From Labia minor (lineage: Eukaryota > Arthropoda > Insecta > Dermaptera > Spongiphoridae), in assembly GCA_963082975.1 (NCBI GenBank), contig OY720349.1, positions 46,295,962-46,359,961 on the forward strand: DNA of 64,000 bases, written 5' to 3'. How positions within the stretch are numbered: the stretch's first letter is position 1; every line of letters begins with the position of its first letter. The notes below the pieces were generated by a model. The model saw only the letters and a program-made list of their open reading frames with translations. It was not told the DNA's origin and made no database searches. The position numbers and the translations under genes were made by a program. Below are positions 24,660 to 36,459 of this stretch, one piece after another.

Positions 24660-25984
24660 TATATTAAAATGATAATCCTAAAATATATTAGTATTTAAGT
24701 TTTGTATAATATAATATATTAATAAATAAATTAGAAACAAGGCATTCACTGTTCTAGAATTGAATTAATTAATTATTTGTCAAATTTGAAAATGACATTG
24801 ATTTTAAATTGGAACAATTGAACTCTAATAAATTTTCATTTTCAATTAAGTCAATTGAAATCATCCAACATTGGTCTTTGATTGAGTCTTAAGTGAATAA
24901 ATAAAACTAATTTCTCTCTTTCTTAAGTTTTGTACTTATTAGTAAAAATAATCAGTTTTTTTTTGAACAAATATAACTAAATTTTAATTCGAAAATTATA
25001 TTTTTTTCTAAAAAAAAACTAGTACATTTGTTTTCCTCGTCTCTTGTAATATACTAGTATTTCGTCATTCTGTTTAAACATGGCTCCATCAGGAAAGTAA
25101 ATAAGAATTTATTTTAATTTATAAATCATGTGAAATATATTAAAATTCATATATCTTAGGTAACTTAAAAATCGAACGACTTTTTAATTAATAATAAAAA
25201 CAAAAAAATTATAAAAAAAAAAATAGTAAAAAGTCATTAATTTTTAAATGAATAACTTTCATTATTTATTTAATTTTACTTCTCTAACTGAATATCTAGT
25301 AGAAGTAAATTTATATCGAATTAAAATAATAACTAATTTAATAAATTATATAATTTTTCATCTAAATTGATAACAATGATTACAAAATTAGTCATTGATA
25401 CCATAATGAGTCTAGATACATATTTTTAAATTTAAATTATCTCGAATGAGTTTTCGCTCAATGACTCATTCATGAATGTATTTTTGTGACATTATATTGC
25501 ACAATTTAATGAAATATAAACAAGCGACATTATTATTTTTATTTATTTATCCTTTTTTTGAATTATTATTATTTTAGATAGAAAATTAATATTGTAAATT
25601 ATTTTTGATGATAGATTTAATCTTATGTAAATAACATCTTTGAGGGGTAGGAAATATTTTTATTTGAATTTTTCGTTTTTCGGAAGAAATTTATTTTATA
25701 ATAATTGTGTTAGTTGATTTTAGGTAAACAATGTGAACAATTTCAATGGAAATTGTTTAAAATGCGCAGTAGATCTCGGAGGTGTCACTTTAAGTCTAGA
25801 CCAATTATTTGCTGACTAGAGGAATGTTCAATAGTTCGACTATCATGTTGCTAGGGGAAAAGGGGGGGATCAAGTGGAAACACGATTACAGGAAGAGGCC
25901 ATGTTTTCTATATCATCATCTTTCCAAGATTTTATATTTTAAGCTTTTATTATAGAATCAAACACTAACACGTATCGACATCAG

Positions 25985-26290
25985 GTTAGAGAATGTTCAT
26001 TTTTATAGATTCGCTTATACGAGTAGTCTATAGAATATTTAAAATCCATAGAATTGACACTCAGGGAATTTGTACGATTTGTAAAATGAGAGTGAAGAAA
26101 AGCATACTTCTCATAATAGTTGAGTGTCTGTCATACGGCCCCTCAGGGAGGGTCATGGGTCGCCTTTGCAGATGGGCCGGGAGCTGGTGAGGACACCCTA
26201 ACTGGTCTATCAACAGGATATTGGCTGAAGTAGCGCGTTTGGTTGGACGTAGAGACACGTTATCAAAAGCTTGACCTTTTTTTTAGACCC
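25985..26290 (+). pseudogene. Possible non-LTR retrotransposon tail fragment
   Basis: A 65-codon ORF reads ...IDTQGICTICKMRVKKSILL and then a CLSYG segment, followed in another frame by NWSINRILAEVARLVGRR. The CxxC...C spacing resembles the zinc-knuckle-like tail of some non-LTR reverse transcriptases. The match is weak; this may be unrelated sequence of higher GC content. Confidence 0.25.
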
Positions 26291-26355
26291 ATATTGAAAA
26301 AAATTTGAAAAAGAGTACCTTGCTAGGTGCGCTGAGTACCCATTCAATACGTTTT

Positions 26356-26449
26356 TCGATACTGTACTAGTATCGGAAGTTAAAGTATTGAGTACAAGAA
26401 TCGATAGTATCGGAAGCAAAGTATCGATAGTATCGAAGTATCGTTAGTG
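26356..26449. repeat. GTATCGATA-rich degenerate repeat cluster
   Basis: Multiple overlapping copies of GTATCGATA / CGATACT and variants (GATACTGTACTAGTATCGG, GTATCGATAGTATCG) occur within 95 bp, ending TAGTGTCCCTAG. It could be the edge of a DNA transposon with palindromic subterminal repeats, but the partner end was not found. Confidence 0.45.
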
Positions 26450-26767
26450 TCCCTAGTTGGACGCGATATGACGTTTCAGGAATTCATGATGAATGAATGA
26501 ATGTCCACTTAATTGAAAGGTCAGGGGCAATTTTTTCTGATTGACTTTAAATGCATATAAATAAATAAATTAAATGCATATAAATAATAATAATTTTGCA
26601 CAAGATTATTTTTCTTGGATTATGAATGTTTTCAAATTAAGGACATTTATTACCATAAAAATAATATATAAATAAAAAAAAAAACCTCTCACTTTTGGAC
26701 GTTCTACGCAAGGACTAGGGATTTATTTATTTACTCATTGTGTATGAATTTGAAAAATAAAATATTT

Positions 26768-27130
26768 TCTTTCTATCGAAGTGATAGCAGCGTGGGGATT
26801 AACGTCGCTAATCCATATTCTCGTGCCCAGGGTTTAAGTCCCGGAGCTGGCAAAGGAATTTCTCTAGCTGGGGTCTATGGTCTATTCGTGGTCAATCCAA
26901 CCTTCGAGATCAAAATTGGGAAGCTACTTGATAAAAAAAATAGCGCCTGCGATCAAGAAAATCAAGGTAAAGGTTCATAGGACCCGTTCTACTGATCATG
27001 TGAACCTAATTAATACGTTGTCCTTGCGAAGGATGGATATACAAAAGTCAGAGGATTTTTTCTATTCAAGATATTAGGACATGGAATCGGTAGCCCAGTA
27101 ATGTAGGCTCGATATTCTCCGAAGAGGTTT
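26768..27130 (+). repeat. tRNA-derived SINE
   Basis: The head has an A-box-like GATAGCAGCGTGGGGATTAA (26783-26802) and a B-box GGTTTAAGTCC (26831-26841) at tRNA-like spacing, with CCCGGAGC after the B-box. The body carries CCAACCTTCGAGATC, GGGAAGCTACTTGATAAA and ATAGCGCCTGCGATC, which resembles the tRNA-unrelated region of arthropod SINEs. The tail carries GTAGCCCAGTAATGTAGGC. It cannot fold as a functional tRNA. The coding frames over it are fortuitous. Confidence 0.72.
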
Positions 27131-27554
27131 CTTAGTTAAAAATTAAATTAATTTTAGAAGATTCATTTATTGGACAAACTTTGTCGCTTTTATTCCCCAA
27201 ATCCTATTAATAATAATAATATCTTATATATATTTAATTTATAGTTTTAGTAATTTCAAAATTATTTAATTTATATTATTATTTATATTTTTGAATTTTA
27301 AAATAGAAATTTATTTAAGTTTTTTTTTAATTTTTTATTAAAATTGAAAAGATTAGAACGGAACATACCAACAAAATATGCAATTTCATTTAAGATAGAA
27401 TATAATCAAGAATTAGAATTAAACATCCTGATAATTTGTTTCTAAATACAATTTATGATTAAATTTTCAAAGAAATTCGATACCACTATTATGAATTCTC
27501 ATATTTGGTTTTGAGAACAAACAATAATAAGCAAATAAAGCAGTAGAAACATAC

Positions 27555-27661
27555 CTTTGGCAAGTTTCTCGACGCTGTCGAATCTCCCCTCCACTTTACT
27601 TCGTAACGAATCCAAATCGAAGGGTGGTGAGAAACCATGGTCCACACTACGACTCTTGCTT
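27555..27661 (-). CDS. Exon 3 of the same host gene
   Basis: Seen: minus-strand exon of 107 nt with acceptor CCCTTACAG and donor CAAAG|GTATGT. One base (A) completes an Arg codon with the AG of exon 1A or exon 2, then 35 codons are open, ending with one base (G) of the next codon. The peptide begins SKSRSVDHGFSPPFDLDS and ends VEGRFDSVEKLAK; it is serine- and charge-rich and its second half could be helical. The same ORF continues upstream through the acceptor (MSFCPYR...), but the strong polypyrimidine-AG and the phase match argue that the ORF's ATG is not used. The intron to exon 4 is about 19.6 kb. Function unknown. Confidence 0.78.
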
Positions 27662-28042
27662 CTGTAAGGGCAAAACGACATTCCGGATTAGTGGATTCAA
27701 CTGTTATATTTCAATGCAAAAATGAGACAAGATAAATAACTTGTATCTGCAAACGTTCATGCGGCTGACGCATAGCTCTTTTATTCGATTTCTAAAGTTA
27801 CACTATATTTTGAATTTAATACTTGTAAAAAAAAAACGCGATAATTTGGAATATATATTTATATTGTTTATTCAATACCATAATATTATTAATTTTTTTT
27901 TAATTTGTAAAGTTAAAAAAAAAAATTTAATATTAAAAATTTATTAAAATTATTTATTTAAAAAATTTACAAATTACAATTATATACAAAATACTTAAAA
28001 AAATATGAATGCCATGCTAATGAGCTCAATATACTGTATAAA

Positions 28043-29088
28043 CAGAGGTGTAGTTATTTTCAAAAACTCGAAATTCAATTGAGTTTTAACAATTCGTAAT
28101 TGTATTTATTAAAGCTTTTGTGGTTATTTTGATAATTATTAAGAGAATTTTTATTAAAAGACCACATTATTTGTATAAAATTATTTATTAAATTAAATAA
28201 TTGTACAACGTTACAACAATTGCTGCTGACTTCATGTTGAGATTAACCCTTTGGGTACTGAATTATTCAAAGAGTATCATGCATCTGAAACGTATTTAAT
28301 TTGTTGCTATCTGAATGATGTATGATAATGCAATATTTTGTATGTAACAAATTGTTTATTTCAATTTAATACATAGTTTAAATAAGATATAAGTTTATAA
28401 TAATTACAGAATAATAGTGATAAATAAAACAAACAAAAATAATAACAAATAGTTTTCAACTAACAACTAAATATATCAAAAAGAAAATTACTAATAATTT
28501 TGCAAAGTGTGATATTTTTCGAAACATGTTGGTAAATGCAGAGGTACTTGGCATTGTTTGCACTGCCAGGTAGTTTCACTTCTAATTTTGTTTTTATAAC
28601 AAACTCGGCATCTTTTTGTAGGGTGTTGTTTGGACTCTGTTGGCGTTATTTGAAATGACGAGTCGGACTCGTCAAATGTTATTACGCCAAAATTTGCGCA
28701 TGACGAGCGTGAGCCGTCAAATGTACCCAAAGGGTTAAGAATTGGCGGTAAAAATTGGAGCCAAAAATTGGCGCCAATATCACTGCCTATATAAGAGGTG
28801 ACGTGTCCCAACATGCATCAGTCCGCTTGAATCGGAACAAGCGTACGGTTACTTGAAAACGACTGCAGAATAAGCAGTTGAAACGTTGTACAATTATTTT
28901 AATTTAATAAATAATTTTATACAAATAATATGGTCTTTTAACAATTCATTTAAATAGAGTATTAGACTTTTAAAATATATACTTTAAATATATGTATATT
29001 TAAATTACATATTTACTGAGTGGTTCAAAATCTATAAACTCAATAGCACTGTAGTTTATTATTTTAATTTCATTTACAGACACCTCTG
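28043..29088. mobile_element. Probable hAT-like inverted-repeat element hosting a piggyBac insertion
   Basis: The outer ends are CAGAGGTGT and ACACCTCTG. A second pair of inverted arms of about 57 bp (28157-28213 and 28882-28940, AAAGACCACATTATTTGTAT / complement) lies inside. A piggyBac derivative is nested at 28247-28734. The presumed 8-bp flanks (TGTATAAA and TTTACTTA) do not match well, so the superfamily assignment is tentative. Confidence 0.55.
28247..28734 (-). mobile_element. piggyBac derivative with TTAA duplication and transposase C-terminus
   Basis: TIRs CCCTTTGGGTAC / GTACCCAAAGGG are flanked by TTAA on both sides (28243-28246 and 28735-28738), the piggyBac target rule. A subterminal palindrome GACGAGTCGGACTCGTC (28657-28673) is present. 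The minus strand keeps the end of the transposase (stop near 28491): KRCRVCYKNKIRSETTWQCK and CQVPLHLPTCFEKYHTL, the Cys-rich C-terminal domain typical of piggyBac transposases, with C-x2-C, C-x2-C and CFxxYH elements intact. The rest of the gene is deleted. Confidence 0.9.
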
Positions 29089-29094
29089 TTTACT

Positions 29095-32071
29095 TAAATA
29101 TAACTTAAAAAAATATATATTAATCAAACAAACCACCACCAACAAATCAATAAAATAAATTTATTAGAACATTATTATAAAGAAATAAGTTTATGATTTT
29201 TTAGATAGATGTAGTGAATGCAAAATAGCTTTTCTATACTAATTGAAGTTAAAAAGACAGAATAATACTACATTAAATATATATAAAAGTTCTAATTATG
29301 AGACAATTTATGTATCTGTAAATTCTGATGTTTTCAATTCTTTTTATAATGTATTGTCTTAAATTAATTTGAACAATACTTAAATGTTATATTATATTTA
29401 AAATAGAACGTTGAATTACAATGCAAGAATATATTGATTAATTTAATTTAAAAATAAATTTTGACTTGGGGAATGGAGGGTGTCAAGGCAAACTCATTTG
29501 ATAAGAGTTTAACAAAAAAAAGGCCCTTTCTGGAGTGGATACGATACCCAAACCATTCAAAAGTTGCATTTAAACCGTTTTCATTTCTTTTAATATTAAT
29601 ATATTCATGTAGACAAGAGAAATCTCGTAAAATCTGACTTTTCAACGCTTGTAAACGAAGTTGTAAATAAAAGTCCTAGAAAAAAGAGAAACGAAAATAA
29701 GGGACTGAAAAAAAAAAAGAACAAACATTTGTAGGAAGAAACATTTCCACTCTAGTCTAATCTCGAGTCCCTCGGAAATATGCAGCGTTGAATTTAGACC
29801 AAACTCATTTCCCAAAAAGGAATTTTCATTAAATATTTGGTTGAGGGAATTCAAATGGTAAGCTTACAACTACAATCCAGAATTCGATAAGATTTCAGGC
29901 TCGTTTCCTTTTCAATTTTTTTATTTGTTCTTTTAAAATTATTCTTTTTTCTTTTATTATTTGATTCAAGAAAAACTTTTCGATAGCCTCTAGTCAAATA
30001 TTATTTACTCTAATATATATTCAGAGAGATTTATTTAAAAAGTATGAAAAATAAATATGGGTACAAGCGAGTCTGAAAAATTAAAAATCACTAATGAATT
30101 TCGATAAATAAAAAAAAACAAACAAACAAACAAACCAAAGGTTAAATTTTATTATAATTTTACTTAGGAAAATATTTATTTATTTTGTTAAACATAAATT
30201 AATTAGTAAAATTTAACAAATATTTTAAATTAATTAACTAATAATCAATATTTAGAAATTTTTTTAAATTATTTAAATTAGTAGGTGGATGATTTTTATT
30301 CTACATAATATTTTTAGTAAAATCGATAATCATTTTTTTATAGATTCTCAAATTATAAATCTCACGAAAAATTAAATCTCTTTTCTACGTTTGAATTTTC
30401 TCTGTATGTTTGCAGAATTCCTTTGAATACCAAGGGTCACTGTAAACTGTCCTCGATCTAATAATGTTATTCAATAAGATGTTTATAAATAATTTAATTT
30501 CAGAAAATCAATCTAATGTCAGTTTTATTTTTTATTCGATATACTATTTATCTATCTAAATATAAAAATTATTAAATGTTTATGTAGAAAATCAATAAAG
30601 TAATACATTTTTTATATTTCTTGAACAATATCTATGATTCAATTAATTTGCTGAATTTTTCTTTCTAATAAATTTAAAATAAATTGATAAATTTGATAAA
30701 CGTCTTGTAAATTTAGTGTAATAATTTATGTGCAAAACTTCATAATAATAGTTAGATGGTCAAGATCTACTCAAGAGAAAATCAAAGTTCCTACCAATGT
30801 GATTAAAATTGTATTATTATTTATATTTATAATATTTAATTCGCACTAATATAATAACAAATTATTTGAGCATAGTTTTATATGTAAAATCTTAATATAG
30901 ATAATTAATTAAAAAAAAAATATTGAGAAATTTTGTTGTTTACAAGAAAGAAATGGGATATTAATCACATAAGGAAAAGTATATTACCCCGAAAAAAATA
31001 ATAGATAATATAATATATAAATAGTTATATATATATATATAAATTATCTATTTTTTTTAAATTCATAATATTTGTTATACAAATAAAAAACTAAACTTTA
31101 ATTTATTTTTATTATTACTCCTGTGAACAGGCAACCGGAATTACTTTGCAATATTTTAATTTTATTACTTAATTTTTAAATTAATAATATAAATTACTTG
31201 AATAATTATAATAAAAGTATTACGATGTACAAACTAAATTTTGTTTTGCTATTTAATTAGATTACTAAGCAAATAAGAAAATGCTGAGCAGCTGCAAGTT
31301 GAAAAATTGAAGCAAAGCGCGCAGATAAACAATATATAACAGTTAATTTAATTAAATGTTATTTTGTTTAATTATAAAATAACGTAAAATTCAAGATATA
31401 TTATATATATATATATTTTATAATATAAATAATTTACATAAGAATAACAAAAATGTTCTAATTTATTGTTTAATTTGCTTATATAAAACAAAAAAGATTC
31501 ATTAAAGTCTATAAAATATTTTTAGTATTTATTTGTTTAGTAAATTTTATTTAAACGAAATAAAATATGATTCTAAAAAAATAGCATTTCTTTCGATCAG
31601 AAAAAATTCATTTTTATGTTGTAATTTCATTAAAAATATATAGAAGAAAGAAATTATTCTAACATTTTTTTTTGTGCTAACTAATAATCATTAATTAAAT
31701 ATTAGGTTGTGATTATTGATTAAATTTATTATTTTAACAATCTTTTATAAAGTATTTTTGATTTTTTTAAATCAATACATTATTTTATTGAAAAATCATA
31801 AAAAAAAATATTTTAATAATCATTCAATTAAAATACTAAATAATATTATGGAGAGATGAAATGGATTAGTCAGATTATAAAAAGATTATTATACATGTTT
31901 CGTACATTCATCTCTTTCAAATGTTATTTAAAATGATTCACTTATTTACTTACGTAAGATAATACATTTTTAAAATATTTCTTACATATCTCAAAAGATT
32001 AAATCAAGATTAAGAGAAATATTATGAATTGGAAAATTTATAACAAATATTATTTGTATTTTTACTAATTA

Positions 32072-32119
<48 letters not shown>

Positions 32120-32670
32120 TAAGTTTGACTAAATCCAGAAAAAATTTGTTGAAATTTTTATTGAAATTTAGTGTTTCTTTCAATCATAAAACTGATATAT
32201 AATAATACAAGTACAAATTCTTTATTTTTTTAAACAAATTTTTATAGTTTATTTTTAATACGAGTTAAATATTAGTTTAAGAATATAATATTCTAAAACT
32301 AATAATAACTTTTTTAATTATATAACTAGTTAATTAAAAAAATTGTATTATATTTACCAATAAAGTATAAAAAGAGCGTATATTATGCTAATATTATAAT
32401 TAATATTCATAAAAACATAACATTCCCATGCATTCAAACTCAATAACATGCTTCTTTTATTATAATAAGAAAAAAAACTAATTTATTTTGAGAATATATA
32501 AGGTTAATATATATATATATTAAAATTAGATTTAGTTTTAAAGAAAATATTAATTGAAAAATGAAAATTATAAAAAAATTGTTAATTAGTTTTAGCGTAG
32601 TTTACCTCCCCCTGTTAAATAAGATAAGTAGTTGAGTAGCAGTGTTGTGGTTGTGTTGGTGTCATGTTCA
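29095..32670. other. No further gene seen: intron between exons 2 and 3
   Basis: A/T-rich with simple repeats, including a CAAA run at about 30118-30134. Two minus-strand ORFs of 65-70 codons near 29.5-29.8 kb lack splice or family support. Confidence 0.55.
32075..32118. repeat. AT dinucleotide microsatellite (longest in window)
   Basis: Uninterrupted AT repeat of about 44 bp within the intron between exons 2 and 3, roughly 560 bp downstream of exon 2 in transcript direction. Confidence 0.95.
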
Positions 32671-32675
32671 CCTAC

Positions 32676-32735
32676 CTTTGCCAGGGCACAAAATGATCTG
32701 TGGTGCGCGTTATATCTTGGGAGGCACGACGGGAT
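32676..32735 (-). CDS. Small 60-nt exon (exon 2) of the same host gene, probably a cassette exon
   Basis: Seen: on the minus strand the exon is bounded by CCACATAG (acceptor) and CAAAG|GTAGGT (donor). It is exactly 60 nt and enters and leaves in phase 2. With the AG left over from exon 1A its first base completes AGA (Arg), giving SRRASQDITRTTDHFVPWQ and then AG again for the next exon. No stop occurs in that frame. Because both boundaries have the same phase, the exon can be included or skipped without changing the downstream frame. It contributes an RRAS motif, the classical basophilic (PKA-type) kinase consensus. It is an island of about 45-50% GC in an intron of roughly 20% GC. The evidence is splice signals, phase and composition only; I see no homologous domain. 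Confidence 0.72.
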
Positions 32736-32739
32736 CTAT

Positions 32740-34700
32740 GTGGAATCAGGAAGAAAATAAAATAAAAATCAAAGACATGCAATAAATAAAAATAAAAAAA
32801 TAAAAAATTAAAGAAAAAAAATATAAAGAAAAATAAATAAAACTTTAAAATCCTTTTTAATTTGAAATTAAATTAATTCTTTTTTGAAATAAGAATAAAA
32901 TTTTCTTTCAATAAACATTTTTAACGAATAATAAATTGTAAAAAGGCCGTTACATTTGAAATTACATTAATTTATTTTTTTTTAAATTTTCCAGAAATAT
33001 TTTGTAGAATTTTCGGATTTCTCGAATTTTATCTTAATCTTTTAAAAATTAATTATATAAGTATACAAATAAAAATATAATAACATTATAAATTTTAATA
33101 TTAATAAATTCGAAACAAATTTTTCTAAAATATAGATTTATATGTATATTATATTAAAATTCTAGTGAGAATAAACAAAATTATAAAAGAAAAAGATTCG
33201 TTCACTTACAATTTCTCTATAATCTATCTATAATAAAAATTTCTTATTTATTAAAATTAAAAAAATAAATTAAAAAATATAGAATAAAAAAATCACCAAA
33301 TCAATTATCACATTTATTATTTATATAAGCGAAAAGGATTAGTGAAGTTGAATGAGGATTTGAAATGTTGGTAGACAAATCAATAACCAATATCGGTTTT
33401 TCTAGGTTCAATGACTTTATAAAGTGTTTCTGGAAACAATAAAATATGGAAATGGTTTTATCTCATTTTTTTTTTTTTTTTTTGAAAATATTTATGGTGT
33501 ATGGTGAATATATTCTACAACAATCAATGATTAATTTTTGTTAATTTTTAACATATGGATTTTTATTAAAAGAATTAGTATTCTTTTAGTAAAATTTGTT
33601 TTTATTTGTAGTAAAATTAAAATCAAAAATATTAAACAATTTTTTTATTAAGAAAAACCTTTTAAACTTTCAAATGAAAAGTATTTTCAGTTTGCATTTA
33701 CAATACTTCGTTTTTTACCTAAAAGGTATACTTCCATTTATGTTTATGTGTAAATATGGTCATATTAAATTTATGTAAACTTAATTAGGAGATTGAACAT
33801 GTTTGATTCGAAGAATCTTAAATTGAAGAAATGAATTGCTTAGCAAATTATTCAAGGAAATTAAAACCTTTTTCTGGTTTCAGGTTACTAAACTTTATTA
33901 CAAATGCTATTTTTAAAACATAATCATTGTCTGTAATCAGCAGGATGGAACGCAGCGGCAAAGGCATGAAATTTTCACTTCAATGGATTCTTGGTAGAAT
34001 ATAATAAATAAAGTTGAGTTTGACTTTAAAAGATATAAAATAGATAATAAATAAAATTGGTACTCTTTTTAGATTCAGGATCTCATTTTACATATAAATA
34101 TTTAAATTTTTAAAAGATATGATTTTTTTCAATCCCAAAAATTGCAAAAACATATGTAAAAGGATAGGAGATGATTTATATCTATTAAATTATTAATAAT
34201 ACGACAAGAATTATTCTTGACTGTGTTAATAATAACTGAATTAAGTAAATTCCGCACTCATCTCCCAGTTATTTAAACATCTTTTGTAATAGGATAATAG
34301 AATATATTTTAGAAATTCTCCTATCTTTTGATCTTAATTTATAAACATAATATAAATTAATAAATATTTATCTTTATTTTGCAAAAGCTAACACTAATTA
34401 TTAAGGAAATTTCAATAGTTAAGAACGCCTTGATGATAGGCAAGTATGCAACCAAATTAACAAATGCACTGGCAATTGATTTTTACCTTTTAGAATACTT
34501 ATATGTATACTAAAATAGTTGTAAATCTTGAAATAGAAGATAAAATAATTACCTTTTATAGAAAAATAGCAAATATAAATTTTAAAAATCAATAACCATG
34601 ATTTTAAAATATCTCATATGGATTTTAAAGTAGACAGAAAATCAGCATTCGGTAGGAATTAAAGGTAAAAAAGAAAATCTCGTGATTTCATTTTCATCAA
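32740..34700. other. No gene seen: AT-rich part of intron 1
   Basis: Homopolymer A/T runs. A short GC-richer piece at 33940-33970 (AGGATGGAACGCAGCGGCAA) follows a TTTCAG-like signal but has no paired donor. Confidence 0.5.
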
Positions 34701-34702
34701 AA

Positions 34703-34750
34703 AGTTAACGTTTCGGTCCCTGATCAGTATCTGCTTCAGGACTTTGAGTT
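34703..34750 (-). other. Penelope-like / degenerate hammerhead-like motif
   Basis: On the minus strand, GTCCTGAAGCAGATACTGAT runs into CAGGGACCGAAACGTT. The wording resembles the 'CCTGA...GACCGAAACGTT' segment of Penelope-like element termini, where hammerhead ribozymes occur. The core CTGATGA is altered to CTGATCA here, so an active ribozyme is unlikely. No reverse transcriptase remnant was found nearby. Confidence 0.3.
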
Positions 34751-35864
34751 GTTATTTTTTGCTGTAAGATTTTATGTCCGTAATATAACATTTTTTACCT
34801 TCACTTCCCACCTGTCCGCTGAATTCTAGTCATCTATATATTTCTAATATGACAATATTATTATAACATTTCAGTTATTTAATTTTTTAGATATAAGAAG
34901 AAGAAAAATATTATACAGTTGTAATTTTTACAATTGATTAATTTCACATAAACATTAAAAAAAGAATTTTTAAAATTCACTCAACTTTTCTGTAAATGTA
35001 AATTCGAGTTTATAAGTGTATAACGAATGATTAAATAGGTAAGTTACAAATCATGTATTTCAAGAGAAATGATATCTCGTATTTTGTATACAAAAAATCC
35101 CAGTAAAAAAGATTAATCTAGACTAGATAATTCTCGATGATAAAAGAGAACAAAATAAATAGACGGAAGCTGATCTGCACAAATAACCTTAATGTAATAA
35201 AATAAACCATCAAATCCAATTTGATTCACCTAAACATGCTCTTTTTCTCTCTCGTTTTTTAATCATTCATTTATTTCCAAATTGAATTTTCTCGTCGTCG
35301 TAAATTGTATAGCCCTTCCCCACCGCCCAATCTCTTCTAACTTCTTTTTCTGTCCGATATTCAATAGTGGCGATTTTCTTCCAGAACAAAAAAAAAAAAA
35401 GAAAAAAAAACGTAATTCGATAAAATGAATGAACAGATAAAAATGCTAACTCCATCTCCGATGAAGAATTGGAATGCCATCTGGTTACCTTGTTGTTGTC
35501 TAAATGTCGGCGAAAAAAGGTCTAATTTGTTCTATATTCAAACTCATCTTTGTTTGTTTGGTAATTCAATCATTTCAAAAAAACAACAAATGTTGATAGG
35601 AAACAACTTGAGAAAATTTGTGTCCAATCGGTTTATAATATATATATATCTTATATGTTATATTTGTATAACAAAGAATTATATCTCCATATATATGTAG
35701 TGTAGTTAACCAATAAATAATCTTCACATTGAAAAATCAAAATATATATTATAGATATAAATATAATTCAATTAATTTTAATTTATCAATAGCATATATA
35801 TATATATATATTATATGAAAAAGCCGAGAATTCTTCATAGCTTCAGAAAGAAGTAAAAATTAGC

Positions 35865-36458
35865 TGGAGTGTCTCCACTCGACTATCTCGCAATTTGAGA
35901 ATTGGATTAAATAACATAATATATTATATCTAAATTAAATTTAATTAATTATAAATTTTAAATAATAAATATTAAACCAGCTCATGTTTGGCTTTTTGTT
36001 GATGGCACCAAGTCACGTGTTGGCGCGTGAGATTTTCAGTGTTAAAAAATTAATTCTGGTAATTTCAGCAAATCAGTCAAGCTGAAATTCTATATATAGC
36101 ACTTTTATACAATTATTAATCATGTGAAAAATTATCAAACATATATCTTTATTTTTACGGTCACTTTAGAGGAAAAAAAATCAAAACGTTGTAAGTAATG
36201 ACCCTATTCCGGTTGAGCTACATTTCTCAAAAGTTGATAGAAAACTACGAATTTTGAATAATGCCCTTATACCAAATTTCATTATTTTAGCTCAAACCGT
36301 TTTTGCGTAATCTTGGTTACATACATACACACATACACACAGACATTTTTCTCAACCTTAGTGAAAATGATTCAGGAACCTTCAAAACATATAAAAACAT
36401 TAAAATCTCAACATCGAAAATTTTCGCGATCGCAATACTATCTCTGGCGAGGTAGTAA
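35865..36458 (+). mobile_element. Family B repeat, copy 1
   Basis: It shares its start (CGACTATCTCGCAATTTGA), a middle with GTCACGTGTTGGCGCGTGAG, the tail module ACCAAATTTCATTATTTTAG, an ACAC/ATAC microsatellite (about 36320-36343) and the end CAATACTATCTCTGG with the copy at 63.48 kb. The plan (microsatellite just after an ACCAAATTTCAT module) parallels family A, but the termini differ. Non-coding. Confidence 0.7.
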
Positions 36459-36459
36459 A

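Noticed and set aside
33940..33980. Possible small exon after TTTCAG with ATGGAACGCAGCGGC.
   Set aside because: No donor at a sensible distance, the strand is opposite to the host gene, and the piece is too short.
35267..35455. Minus-strand ORF ending ...ATIEYRTEKEVRRDWAVGK, following a long pyrimidine tract, as a possible terminal exon.
   Set aside because: The candidate acceptor is open in two frames, there is no donor or clear polyadenylation signal, and the frame choice is arbitrary. Not enough to call an exon.
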